Part shown: piece by piece, positions 45,701 to 53,486 of the stretch
Position numbering within the stretch: the stretch's first letter is position 1
Layout of the letters: the number at the start of each line of letters is the position of its first letter
From: Nocardia macrotermitis
GTDB lineage: Bacteria; Actinomycetota; Actinomycetes; Mycobacteriales; Mycobacteriaceae
DNA length: 64,000 bases
Assembly: GCF_009604405.1 (NCBI RefSeq)
Contig: NZ_WEGK01000002.1
Span: 372,001-436,000 of the forward strand
Direction: 5' to 3'
The notes under the pieces: model-generated
Databases searched by the model: none
Seen by the model: only the letters and a program-made list of their open reading frames with translations
What the model was told of the DNA's origin: nothing
Program-made: the position numbers and the translations under genes

Positions 45701-47746
45701 TCCACCACCTTCGAACTCGGCGTCGACGTCGGCGAACTGCAATCGGTGATGTTGCGCAACATGCCGCCCAAGACCGCCAACTATGTACAGCGCGCCGGAC
45801 GCGCCGGACGACGCGCGGCCTCGGCGGCTCTGGTCGTCACGTACGCCAAACGCAGTTCGCACGATCTGTCGAAGTTCCAGAAGCCCGAGTCGATGATCGC
45901 CGGCCGGATGCGGATTCCCTGGGTGCCGATCGACAATGTCCGTATCGGCAGGCGACACGCGCATTCGGTTGCTCTGGCCGCGTACTTCAGGCATCGTTTC
46001 GACACCGAGGACGAGCGGGAATGGCGTTATGCGGGTTCATTTTTCGAGCCGGACCCCGAGACCGGTGAATCCGCCGCGACGCAGGTTCGCGAGTTCCTGA
46101 CACCGGTGCCGCCCGAGATCCGGGAATCGCTACGGAAGGTGTTGTCCGCCAATGTGGCCGGGGAGATCGGAGTCGAGACCGACGAATGGGTCGAGACACT
46201 GTGTGACCTGCTCGGTAACGCCGAACACGACATCCGCAGTGATATCGCCACTTTCCAGGGCCTGATCGAGGACGCCAAACATGCCGACAAACTGCAACTG
46301 GGCGCGCGGTTGCAGAAGACACTGAAAACCATCCGGGATCGGCAGTTGCTCGGCTACCTCGCCAACAAGAACGTGTTGCCCAAGTACGGCTTCCCCGTCG
46401 ACACGGTCGAACTGCGGACCTCGCACTGTGAGGGCGATATCGGTGCGGCGCTGGAGTTGTCGCGCGACCTCGGCCAGGCGATCTACGAATACGCGCCGGG
46501 CAACCAGATCGTGGCCGGTGGCAAGTTGTGGACCTCGCGCGGTTTGCACAAGCTGCCCAAGCGGGAACTCGAAGAGCTGCAATACCGAGTGTGCAAGGAG
46601 TGCAACCACTTCGAATGCGGTCACGTCCTCGATGTCGCCGCGGTGTGCCCGAACTGTAAGCAGGATTTCGGTGCCATCCGGACGTGCGTACTGCCCGAAT
46701 TCGGCTTCGACGCCGACCGGATGCCGCAGGACGTGCGTTCCGAACCGCCACAACGAACTCGGTCGGGTGCCAGCTATGTGGAAACCATCGGCGACAGCTC
46801 GGGCGTGTTCTGCTGGCCGCCCGACGGACACGTCGAGGTACAGGCCCGCGCCGGAACCCGGGCGAAATTGGCGGTGATCAGTGAGGGCGCGGGCGGCGGC
46901 TTCCGGCTCTGCGCCTGGTGCGGCTGGGCCGAGCCGTACACGAAAGGCAAGGGATCGGCCAAGGCGCACAGCCGTCCTGCCACCGGCACCGCGTGTGATG
47001 GTCCCTTACATGTGGTCTCACTGGCACACCGCTATGAAACCGACGTCGCCGAATTCACCTTCCCGGACTTCGCCTACGACAAGGACGCGGAACCAGCCTG
47101 GCTCTCCGTGCTCTATGCGCTCTTGGAAGGGGCTTCCGAAGCGCTGGAGATCAGCCGCGACGATATAGACGGGACCTTGTCCTGGAGTGCGGCCGGAAGT
47201 CGCAGCATCGTGCTGTTCGATACCGTTCCCGCCGGTGCGGGCGCCGCCAAGCAGATCGCCGAGCAGCTCGAACTGGTCCTGCGCTGCGCTGCGGACCGGG
47301 TCCAGCGCTGTGAGTGCGGGGCCGAGACCTCCTGCTATGGATGTCTTCGCTCCTATCGCAACGAATGGTTCCACGACCGACTCACCCGAGCAGGCGCGAT
47401 GGAGGTGTTCGAGCAGTTGAAACTGCTCGGTACCCAGGCTCCCGCGCCTGAGGATCTGTACGTGGGGGCGGTGCTCGCTTCCCGTGCGGTACGAGAGCTG
47501 CTTGCGGATCTGTCCGGCTCCGGGCTGCCTGAGCCGGAGGTCGGCATCGAAGTTGGCAGACACTACTGGCCGGTTGAAATAGCTTGGCCCACAGCGAAAG
47601 TCGTGGTCGTCGAAGGTGACGACGACGATCGGGACATCGGGCTGACCGCGGACGGTTTCCAGGTGGTCCGAGTCGAAGGGATGGATGCGGTGAGCCTGCG
47701 CGACATGGTCAGCGCAGCAGTTCCGAGCGTTCCCCGGACCAGGTGA
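42755..47746 (+). CDS. Large SF2 helicase with C-terminal DUF1998 (Hrq1/MrfA/DruE-like)
   Basis: A 1663-residue helicase. Walker A STGTGSGKTES is near residue 114, DEAH in ALDEAHVYDG near 253, and motif VI YVQRAGRAGRR near 1012. Several Cys clusters fit zinc binding, at about 490 (CQRCG), 555 (CTGCG), 590 (CTECG), 905 (CDAC) and 1280 (CKEC, CPNC). The DUF1998 end carries CECGAETSCYGCLRSY near 1520. In DISARM the helicase (DrmA) and DUF1998 (DrmB) functions are separate proteins; here, as in Druantia DruE, both are in one chain. GTG start overlaps the previous stop (GTGA). The 3' end overlaps the convergent UvrD-like gene by 38 nt. Confidence 0.88.
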   Translation: MTDRLDPLAAAADIEDGYKRYLKTLLAPRVPDLATAFDEAVDRTSLLTRGPLLELTPPYQPGASLRELIAEGVLHPGFVEFAATMSLDRPLYRHQETAVRKIVAGRNLVVSTGTGSGKTESFLLPILNELIAEKAAGTLGPGVRALLLYPMNALANDQLERLRGLLAATPDITFGRYTGETPQRQSDGESSYSALRPGKMRLPNELLSRDEMRATPPHILLTNYAMLEYLLLRPRDVELFDGEYAGTWRFIALDEAHVYDGAQGSEVASLLRRLRDRVGHERRVQCVATSASLSGSTEDRQGIEATAFAQKLFDAEFEFVDGDRDRQDLVTAARMRRRDEPTWTLDDAKLLELAAPDAELGWIATNSPVGDVADALHRERHIADLTAHAAAGPVEVDDLAAKLWPGDELASRKLEALVALGSRVRDAEGHSKALVNERNPVLSARYHLFVRATEGAYVSFAEDGPRVLLSRHEIDPVTGRAVFEFGTCQRCGAVHLAGEPTTVEGRRFFRPAKRDSKVKWLVLRANAAEDVIDEDETTLSEDDESANSTGVGALCTGCGVLGVGATGCAAGCPGGPVLQVREHPTAQRVMSKCTECGARSRQVIRRLRTDVNAAPAVITTALYQNLPAADDFETAELVGGGRKLLMFSDSRQSAAFAAPYLASTYGRMLERRYLTEALHDPKNSGELLSAEDLAADARAVAERVGHFDESATRSTRLRAVHPWVMAELMSMDQRQSLEGLGLMAVSLFRSRKTEIPRGFTGLGLTGDEFWGLLEELVKSIRLQGAMTLLPEVDIKQSIFEPRNTRIYLRSMQSDRKRRIISWLPGGRPGTTNNRILLIRKVLGALAVDVPAEKVLEGCWKFLVDHGYLTVQNNSSEGVVYQLDQEKLRLGPGASATWYRCDACRRLTTHNIRGLCPQGACDGVLGEYVVPAIDLDTNHYRTAYRTLAMVPLFAQEHTAQWEATEAAVVQRRFIAGDINVLSCSTTFELGVDVGELQSVMLRNMPPKTANYVQRAGRAGRRAASAALVVTYAKRSSHDLSKFQKPESMIAGRMRIPWVPIDNVRIGRRHAHSVALAAYFRHRFDTEDEREWRYAGSFFEPDPETGESAATQVREFLTPVPPEIRESLRKVLSANVAGEIGVETDEWVETLCDLLGNAEHDIRSDIATFQGLIEDAKHADKLQLGARLQKTLKTIRDRQLLGYLANKNVLPKYGFPVDTVELRTSHCEGDIGAALELSRDLGQAIYEYAPGNQIVAGGKLWTSRGLHKLPKRELEELQYRVCKECNHFECGHVLDVAAVCPNCKQDFGAIRTCVLPEFGFDADRMPQDVRSEPPQRTRSGASYVETIGDSSGVFCWPPDGHVEVQARAGTRAKLAVISEGAGGGFRLCAWCGWAEPYTKGKGSAKAHSRPATGTACDGPLHVVSLAHRYETDVAEFTFPDFAYDKDAEPAWLSVLYALLEGASEALEISRDDIDGTLSWSAAGSRSIVLFDTVPAGAGAAKQIAEQLELVLRCAADRVQRCECGAETSCYGCLRSYRNEWFHDRLTRAGAMEVFEQLKLLGTQAPAPEDLYVGAVLASRAVRELLADLSGSGLPEPEVGIEVGRHYWPVEIAWPTAKVVVVEGDDDDRDIGLTADGFQVVRVEGMDAVSLRDMVSAAVPSVPRTR

Positions 47747-49943
47747 CGACCAGCTGATCCCGGGCGCGGCTGGCCGCGACATAGAGCAGCGATCGCTCCC
47801 GTTGCCGCGCCTCGGCCTGCTCCTCTTCGGGCACCTCCCGCAGCTGGGCGTGTGCCGGAACGTGGTCCTGGTCGACGCTCGCCAGGATCACGCACCGGAA
47901 CTCCATACCCTTGGAGCGGTGCATGGTGAGAACGTGCACGTGGTTCGGAGTGGCCGGCTCCTCCTCGAGGACCTCCACCTCGATACCGCGTCTCGCCAGC
48001 GCATCTCGGAGCGTGTCGCGGCGGTCCCGGCCACGTGTCAGGATCGCGATGCTGTCCGGAGCGATGTGCTCCTGATCCAGCCAGTGCTGGACGCGATCGG
48101 CGACGACGTTCGATTCCTCTGTCGCGCTACGACATTCGATCAGCTGCGGGTTCGGGCCGAGACGAGCCGAGGTATATCCGGCGGTGGATTCCTCACCCTC
48201 CTCGAGATCTCGGTAGTCGGTTCCCTCGAGGATGGCCACCGCGAAATGCAGATTCTGCGCCGTGGTGCGGTAGTTCAGGGTCAGGCGGCTGGAGCGGCCG
48301 CCCCGGATGTTGATGCCGAGCCGGCTGAGTACCACCGGCTGGCCGTAGATCCGTTGATGCGCGTCCTCGGCGATGAACAGGTCGTTGGGGCCCTCGGCCA
48401 CCAGTGATCGCAATATCCGCCAGTGGGTCGCGTGCAGGTCCTGTGCTTCGTCGACGATGACATGATCGGCGAGATATCCCGCACCGGACTCCGTGCGCAG
48501 GCGCAGGTGCGCGGCGGCGACCGCGAGGATTTCCGGGAAGGTCAGTTTCCCCGTCGTACGACCGTGCTTGCGGTACTGCTCGATCACCCGCCAGACCTCG
48601 GCCCGTTGCGTTCGCGACAGCCGGACCCCGCGCCCGGCTCGCGGCACCCGCAGATAGTCCTCGAGTGAGCTCACGAGATTCCCGAGTACGACGGTGACGT
48701 ATTCGGGTTCCAGGAACGACGCGTGGCGTAGCCGTGGATCGAGACTCGTCGCGGCGGAGCGTATGGCTCCTGCCCACCTGTACTTGCCGGTCTCTCGACC
48801 CGCGACGACCGGAGCATCCGGACCGAACACCGCTTCGAAGGCCGGGGCGAGTTCGCTCGCCTGGTTGAATACGGCGGCGGCGAGCTTGTCCAGTCCGGCG
48901 ACGTAGATGCCCGGCGCGCCGGGACGCGGGGCGATCGTGAGGGTGGGATCGAGGATGCGCAGATCCTCCAGCATGGTCAGTGCGAGGGTCTTGTTGTAGG
49001 TCGTCAGGACGATCCGCGCGTCCGGATTGCGGTGTGCGAGCTCGCGCGCACGATGCAGTGCCACAACGGTTTTGCCGGTACCCGCACCGCCGGTGAGCCG
49101 GAATGCGCCGGGTAGATCCTTTTCGACGTACTTGCGCTGATTCGGATGCAGGAACGTCCGCCACGCGCGGAAATCGCCCTCCTCGATGACGCGGCGCAGT
49201 TCGTCGTTGTCATCGATCAGAACGAACTGCATCTTCGTCGCGGGGTGATCGAGTGCGGCCAGGATTTGTTCGCTCTCGTCGAGCGCCGGGTCCACCGGTT
49301 GCTCGTTGAAACCGAGGGTCTGTCGGATGTCCTCGATGCTGCGCCCGACCGCCAACTCCAGCAGCGCGTTCTGTTGCCAGATGACATCGGTCGTCTGCGC
49401 GGCGGCGAGCACAGCGTCCTGATCGGGTGCGGCCAGCGCGAGCTGCGCGAGTTCCGGTGCCAGGCCCAGTTTTTCGGTGAGATCGCCGACACTGAAACCG
49501 ACGTGGGCGAGATAGCCTGCGGGTGCCTGTGTGGCCAGTTCGGCGAGTTTGCCGGTTGGGTCGGGGACGACGGAACGTTTCTTGCGATCGTTGCGGCCGT
49601 CCAGTTCGCCGATGATCGCCTCGAGCACACCGTTGACCGGATTGACCCGCAATACCGACTGTTCGGCCAGTTTGTTGGCGACGTCGTGCTTCCATGTGCC
49701 CAGGTAGATGTAGGTGGTGTCACCGAGTCTGGTGTCGATGCGGAACAGGATGGCGCGGAAATTCAGGTCGACCCGCCCGGTGCGGACCTTGGGATCGGCC
49801 GCACCCTTGACCCGTTCGATGTGCAGCCCGGGCGCGGTGTCGTCGAGTCCGACCTTCTGGATGAAATCGAAGATCTTGCCCTTGATCGACCCGTCGAGCT
49901 TCGGCATCGATCTGCTGTTCACCCCGTTGACCACAAATGCCAT
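47709..49943 (-). CDS. UvrD-like SF1 helicase with RelE/ParE-like N-terminal domain
   Basis: A 744-residue protein. Residues 1-95 look like a RelE/ParE fold (KVRTGRVDLNFRAILFRI, then TYIYLGTWKHD). A helical linker follows (about 150-260). The helicase core has Walker A TGGAGTGKTVVAL near 289, Walker B DEAQDLH near 499 and the final SKGMEFRCVILASVD and YVAASRARDQL motifs. Such fusions are found in defence loci; whether the N-terminal part keeps RNase activity or is a nucleic-acid binder is unknown. The ATG at 49943 has GAGG about 7 nt upstream. The 3' end lies on the antisense strand of the DUF1998 helicase gene. Confidence 0.85.
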   Translation of the reverse strand: MAFVVNGVNSRSMPKLDGSIKGKIFDFIQKVGLDDTAPGLHIERVKGAADPKVRTGRVDLNFRAILFRIDTRLGDTTYIYLGTWKHDVANKLAEQSVLRVNPVNGVLEAIIGELDGRNDRKKRSVVPDPTGKLAELATQAPAGYLAHVGFSVGDLTEKLGLAPELAQLALAAPDQDAVLAAAQTTDVIWQQNALLELAVGRSIEDIRQTLGFNEQPVDPALDESEQILAALDHPATKMQFVLIDDNDELRRVIEEGDFRAWRTFLHPNQRKYVEKDLPGAFRLTGGAGTGKTVVALHRARELAHRNPDARIVLTTYNKTLALTMLEDLRILDPTLTIAPRPGAPGIYVAGLDKLAAAVFNQASELAPAFEAVFGPDAPVVAGRETGKYRWAGAIRSAATSLDPRLRHASFLEPEYVTVVLGNLVSSLEDYLRVPRAGRGVRLSRTQRAEVWRVIEQYRKHGRTTGKLTFPEILAVAAAHLRLRTESGAGYLADHVIVDEAQDLHATHWRILRSLVAEGPNDLFIAEDAHQRIYGQPVVLSRLGINIRGGRSSRLTLNYRTTAQNLHFAVAILEGTDYRDLEEGEESTAGYTSARLGPNPQLIECRSATEESNVVADRVQHWLDQEHIAPDSIAILTRGRDRRDTLRDALARRGIEVEVLEEEPATPNHVHVLTMHRSKGMEFRCVILASVDQDHVPAHAQLREVPEEEQAEARQRERSLLYVAASRARDQLVVTWSGERSELLR

Positions 49944-50100
49944 CGCTACGCCTCGATCCCCTGTCTGCGCGCGTCCGCTCGGGCCCGCCGCACTCCATCG
50001 ATAAGTTCCCGGGCCATCCTAATTCGTGGGATGAGCGGATGTGCGTTGTACCGGTGACGATGATGTGGTGATCCGGTGCGCTGCAACGGGATTCGACGCA

Positions 50101-50143
50101 ATCGGCCCCGGACACCCGCACACGCGGGACGTCCGGGGCCGAT
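50101..50143 (-). terminator. Strong GC-rich hairpin after the LppU-like gene
   Basis: Perfect 13-base arms, ATCGGCCCCGGAC at 50101-50113 and its complement at 50131-50143, enclosing a second stem CCCGC/GCGGG with an ACAC loop. It starts 12 nt beyond the stop of the gene at 50156 on the minus strand and insulates it from the UvrD-like gene. It marks the right edge of the defence-like block. Confidence 0.8.
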
Positions 50144-50155
50144 CGGGTGGCTCGG

Positions 50156-51226
50156 TCAGTTGACGGAGCTGAGGCAGACGACCATTTGTTCGGGCTTGGA
50201 GTAGGTGAGGTATTTGGTGGCTGCGTTGCTGCAGGTGTCGGCGCTGGTGGTGCCGGTCAGGACGTTGGTCACGCGGTAGTTGGCTTCGGAGCTGCCGCAG
50301 GTGACCTTGGTGGTGTTGTCGAACTGTTTGTCGAGGCAGTCGCCCTCTTTGACGTTCAGTTGCAGGCAGAGGTTGTAGCCGCCGGAGCCGGTCTGCCAGA
50401 CGCTCGCGTAGTTGCCGTCGGGGCAGCTGGAGCTGCTCTTGTCCTGGCGTTCGGCGACCTTGTAGTTGGCGTCGATGCTGCCGCAATCGGTGATGTCGAC
50501 CTTGGGGTCGGTGTTGGTGCCGCCGACCTTGACGCACTGGCCGACCTGGGCCTTCTCGGCGTCGGGCTTGTTGACCTGGTGACAGCCCCAGCTGACCAGG
50601 TAGATCAGGCCGACCACGACGACCAGGCCGATCAGCGAGCCGAAGGCGGAGATCAGCCGGCGGCCCGCGCCCGCGGCACCGGCGGCGAGTGCGGAACCCG
50701 AGCCGCCACCGGTGAACGGCGGCTGTCCGCCCGGGGTGAGCATCGGGGCCTGTGGATAGGCGTTCGGGTCGTAACCCGGCTGCCCGGCAACCGGTTGTCC
50801 CTGTGGATAAACCGGCTGACCCTGCGCGAAGTTCTGCTGTCCCGGCTGGAGATAACCGGGCTGTGGATAACCCGGCTGTCCCGGTGTCTGCCCCACCTGG
50901 ATCGTCGGGTCGAGCCCGGGCTGCCCGATATGAACCGTCGGGTCAGCTTGTTGTGGATAAGCGCCCTGATCTGCTTGTTGTGGATAACCCGGCTGTCCCC
51001 AGCCTGGCTGACCCGAAATCTGCGCGGTCGGGTCGGCCTGGGGATAACCCGGCTGCCCCGGAACCGGCTGACCCGGCTGTGGATAACTAGGTTGTCCGGG
51101 CTGTGGATATCCGTACTGCCCTTGCGGATATCCGGGCTGTGACACAGTCTGATCGGTCCCGTCCTGCGGGTGCCCGGACTGTCCCGACGGGTTGTTCGAC
51201 GGTCCCGGCGGGGGTTGCGGTTGCAT
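50156..51226 (-). CDS. LppU-like membrane-anchored protein with Pro/Gln/Gly-rich cytoplasmic repeat region
   Basis: A 356-residue protein in three parts: an N-terminal low-complexity region (1-185) made of many GYPQ/QPGYPQ units, one transmembrane helix near 195-215 (FGSLIGLVVVVGLIYLVSW), and an outside domain of about 140 residues with seven or more cysteines (QVGQCVKV, CGS, CPDG, CLDKQF, CGSSEANY, CSNAATKYL). The outside part resembles the LppU/SCO3897-type domain of Actinobacteria. Function unknown. ATG at 51226 has AAGGA 8 nt upstream. A strong terminator follows. The repeats produce long open frames on the other strand that are not genes. Confidence 0.75.
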   Translation of the reverse strand: MQPQPPPGPSNNPSGQSGHPQDGTDQTVSQPGYPQGQYGYPQPGQPSYPQPGQPVPGQPGYPQADPTAQISGQPGWGQPGYPQQADQGAYPQQADPTVHIGQPGLDPTIQVGQTPGQPGYPQPGYLQPGQQNFAQGQPVYPQGQPVAGQPGYDPNAYPQAPMLTPGGQPPFTGGGSGSALAAGAAGAGRRLISAFGSLIGLVVVVGLIYLVSWGCHQVNKPDAEKAQVGQCVKVGGTNTDPKVDITDCGSIDANYKVAERQDKSSSSCPDGNYASVWQTGSGGYNLCLQLNVKEGDCLDKQFDNTTKVTCGSSEANYRVTNVLTGTTSADTCSNAATKYLTYSKPEQMVVCLSSVN

Positions 51227-51471
51227 TCGTGGCGTCCTTCACGGTCTCTCGTCCACCAGGGGTGCGAGATTCCCGCGGCCCGGCACCCTCGCGTGCCACC
51301 GCCACACCCCGTCGGTCGCCGAGCACCGCCGAGCGAACACGAATCCACAACCGGCAACCGCCGCCTGCACAGTGTTCCCCCGACGTTCCTCGACACGACC
51401 GACGAAACGTTACCGTCGCACCACAGCGGTTGCCACTGCGTGGGGGTCCGGATGCGGATGCCCCGGTCCTG

Positions 51472-51986
51472 CTATCGCGCCGCCACCCGCGCACCGCCGG
51501 AGAACATCGAATCGTGGATCTCGAAGCTCGCCGGGACGGTTCTGGGCGAGACGTCGAACGCGATGGCCACCGCAACCGAGTTGCCCGGGTTGATATCGGC
51601 GAGACGATGAATTCCCCCTGAGCCTGGCGACGCAGGATCTCGTTGTCCCCCAACGTCTTCACGGGAGAGTCGATGCCGGTGACGACGAACGAGAACTTGC
51701 CGTCGCGAACCTCCGATCCGGCCGTCGCGGCACTCGGCCTGGTCGGCGCACCGGCCGACGCCCGCGGCTCGGCTGCCACCGCATTCGTGGTGCTGCCGCT
51801 CGCCGAGTGCGACGACTTACCCGCGACCCCGACGATCCCGAAACAACCGCCGCACATAAGGATCAACGCGCCGATCAGAATCCACGGCCACACCATCCGT
51901 TTGCGTGGCGGCTGGGGCACGTACGGCGGCGGAGGATAGGTTCGTGAGCCGTACGGTTGCTGGTCCGGAGGCTGGGGAGTGGCCAT
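51472..51986 (-). pseudogene. Broken DUF4352 membrane-anchored protein gene
   Basis: The first 127 codons from ATG 51986 give a Pro/Tyr-rich leader, one transmembrane helix (WPWILIGALILMCGGCFGIV) and the start of a DUF4352 domain (KFSFVVTGIDSPVKTLGDNE, then GEFIV). At about 51600-51605 the domain stops making sense in that frame. In the neighbouring frame the end of the same domain reads DINPGNSVAVAIAFDV, then a few residues later HDSMFSGGARVAAR and a TAG at 51472. About 40 residues of the family's middle are missing and the frame is changed, so an internal deletion is the simplest explanation. If read through in the first frame the product runs into Arg/Ser-rich nonsense. Confidence 0.75.
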
Positions 51987-52051
51987 CGCGATTCTTTCGT
52001 CGGGTTCGTGGCCGCGTCGACCCCACCGGCAACCCGGTAGCATCGCACCCC

Positions 52052-53278
52052 GTGGCTCATCGTGAACCGGATCCGGACCTGCTGGCCCTGCTGCGTGTGG
52101 TGCGGCCGCGGCTCGAGGAGGTTGTCGCGTTGGAGGCGGCGGCTATTCGGGGGACGATCGATATGTATCGGGACGAGTCGATGGTTTCCGATGAGAAATT
52201 GGCTATGTCGTTGCGTAGCAGCACTGTTCGGGTGATCGATTATCTCGAGTTCGGGGGTGTGCCCGATCTGAGTGTGGCGTATCAGTTGGGGCGGGCGCGG
52301 GCGGCGATGGGGGTGCCGTTGTCGGAGGTGTTGCGGGGGTATCGGGTTGCTTTCGCGGCGTTCTGGGAGTGGATGCTGGGGGTGGCGCGGGAGTCGGGGG
52401 AGCGGGCGGTGGGCGCGCTGATCGACGCGGTCGGGCGGATCTGGGAGGTCAACGACGAGTATTCGACCTCGACGACGCTGGGGTATCGCGACGAGAAGAC
52501 CGATCAGACCGTGGCGTTGGATCGGCGGCGTTCGGCGTTGGTGGCGGGGTTGATCGACGGCACGCTCGGGGATCAGCAGACCACCTGGGAGATCGGGCAG
52601 CTGCTCGAAATGCCTTATGGCGGAGCGTTTCTCGTGGTGGTGGCGGAGATTCCGCAGACCGATGTCGCGGCGCTACCGCATCTGGAGGGGGTGCTGCGGG
52701 GGTACGACATCAAGTCGGCGTGGCTCTCGCAGTACGACCGTGAGGTCGGCATCGTGCACCGCAACCGGACGCACACCGCCGCGAGTGTGCTGGAGTTGAT
52801 CGAGGCCAACGCGACGTCGCGGGTCGGGGTGAGCCCCGAGTACACCCGCCTGGACCGCACCTCTCGCGGCGCGAAGTTCGCCAGTATCGCGTTGGAGGCG
52901 CTGCCGGCCGGGTCGACCGGCGTCAAACAGCTGCCCGACACTCCGCTCGGCGAACTGGTGCTGAGCCACCCGGATACGACCCGTCGTTTCGTCCGGCGCG
53001 TGCTCGGCGGAATCCTGGCGATGCCCGACGACGACCGCAGCACCCTGCTGTCCACCGCGCAGGTCTGGCTCGAGGCGCACGGTTCGGCCGCCGAGGCCGG
53101 TCGGGTCCTGTACTGCCACGAGAACACCGTCCGCTACCGCATGCGACGCGTCGAGGAACGGCTCGGTATCTCCCTGGACGATCCGTTCAAACACGCCGAA
53201 TTCGCCGCCGCGATCGAGGCGATCCAACTCTTCCCGGATCTGTCGAAGGTGCGTCTGGACGCCGAGCGGGACGGCTGA
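52052..53278 (+). CDS. PucR/CdaR-family transcriptional regulator
   Basis: A 408-residue regulator with the typical C-terminal helix-turn-helix of PucR proteins (HENTVRYRMRRVEERLG, about 360-376) preceded by a GGDEF-like middle region and an N-terminal helical sensing domain with a RsbRD/PucR_N-like look. The ligand and targets are unknown. GTG at 52052 was chosen because the family-like helix starts a few residues later; in-frame codons before it fall inside the leader of the divergent DUF4352 pseudogene. There is no strong ribosome-binding site, so the start is not certain. Confidence 0.75.
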   Translation: MAHREPDPDLLALLRVVRPRLEEVVALEAAAIRGTIDMYRDESMVSDEKLAMSLRSSTVRVIDYLEFGGVPDLSVAYQLGRARAAMGVPLSEVLRGYRVAFAAFWEWMLGVARESGERAVGALIDAVGRIWEVNDEYSTSTTLGYRDEKTDQTVALDRRRSALVAGLIDGTLGDQQTTWEIGQLLEMPYGGAFLVVVAEIPQTDVAALPHLEGVLRGYDIKSAWLSQYDREVGIVHRNRTHTAASVLELIEANATSRVGVSPEYTRLDRTSRGAKFASIALEALPAGSTGVKQLPDTPLGELVLSHPDTTRRFVRRVLGGILAMPDDDRSTLLSTAQVWLEAHGSAAEAGRVLYCHENTVRYRMRRVEERLGISLDDPFKHAEFAAAIEAIQLFPDLSKVRLDAERDG

Positions 53279-53486
53279 ACCGCGTCCGGTCCCGTCCGGA
53301 TTCGCGCTGAACGCCAGCGTGTGGCCGGTCCGTTGTGCTGATTCACAAACTTTTCCGATGCTGCCTCGAGCGCGTGGGCTATACGCGGTAGAAATGCGGT
53401 TGGTCTGGCCGTTTCGCCTCTCCCGGACCGTTCGGCATGTAACGATGTGCCTGTTTGTTGCAGTGCTATGTATTGGAGAGCAGCCC

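Noticed and set aside
16764..47746. Complete DISARM system
   Set aside because: Only DrmD-like and DrmMI-like proteins are convincing; there is no separate DrmA, no separate DrmB and no phospholipase-D-type DrmC.
39390..47746. Druantia system
   Set aside because: The DUF1998 helicase resembles DruE, but the partner is not recognisable as DruH or another Dru protein.
14693..49943. BREX, Dnd or Dpd system
   Set aside because: No PglZ phosphatase, BrxC/PglY ATPase, DndCDE or DpdA-type transglycosylase is present; single similar proteins are not enough.
50147..51142. 331-codon open frame on the plus strand
   Set aside because: Antisense to the repeat-rich LppU-like gene; the repetitive Leu/Arg pattern mirrors the GYPQ repeats.
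51087..51599. C-terminal part of the long open frame continuing from the DUF4352 gene
   Set aside because: After the frame change the translation is Arg/Ser-rich nonsense, while the true domain end lies in the neighbouring frame.
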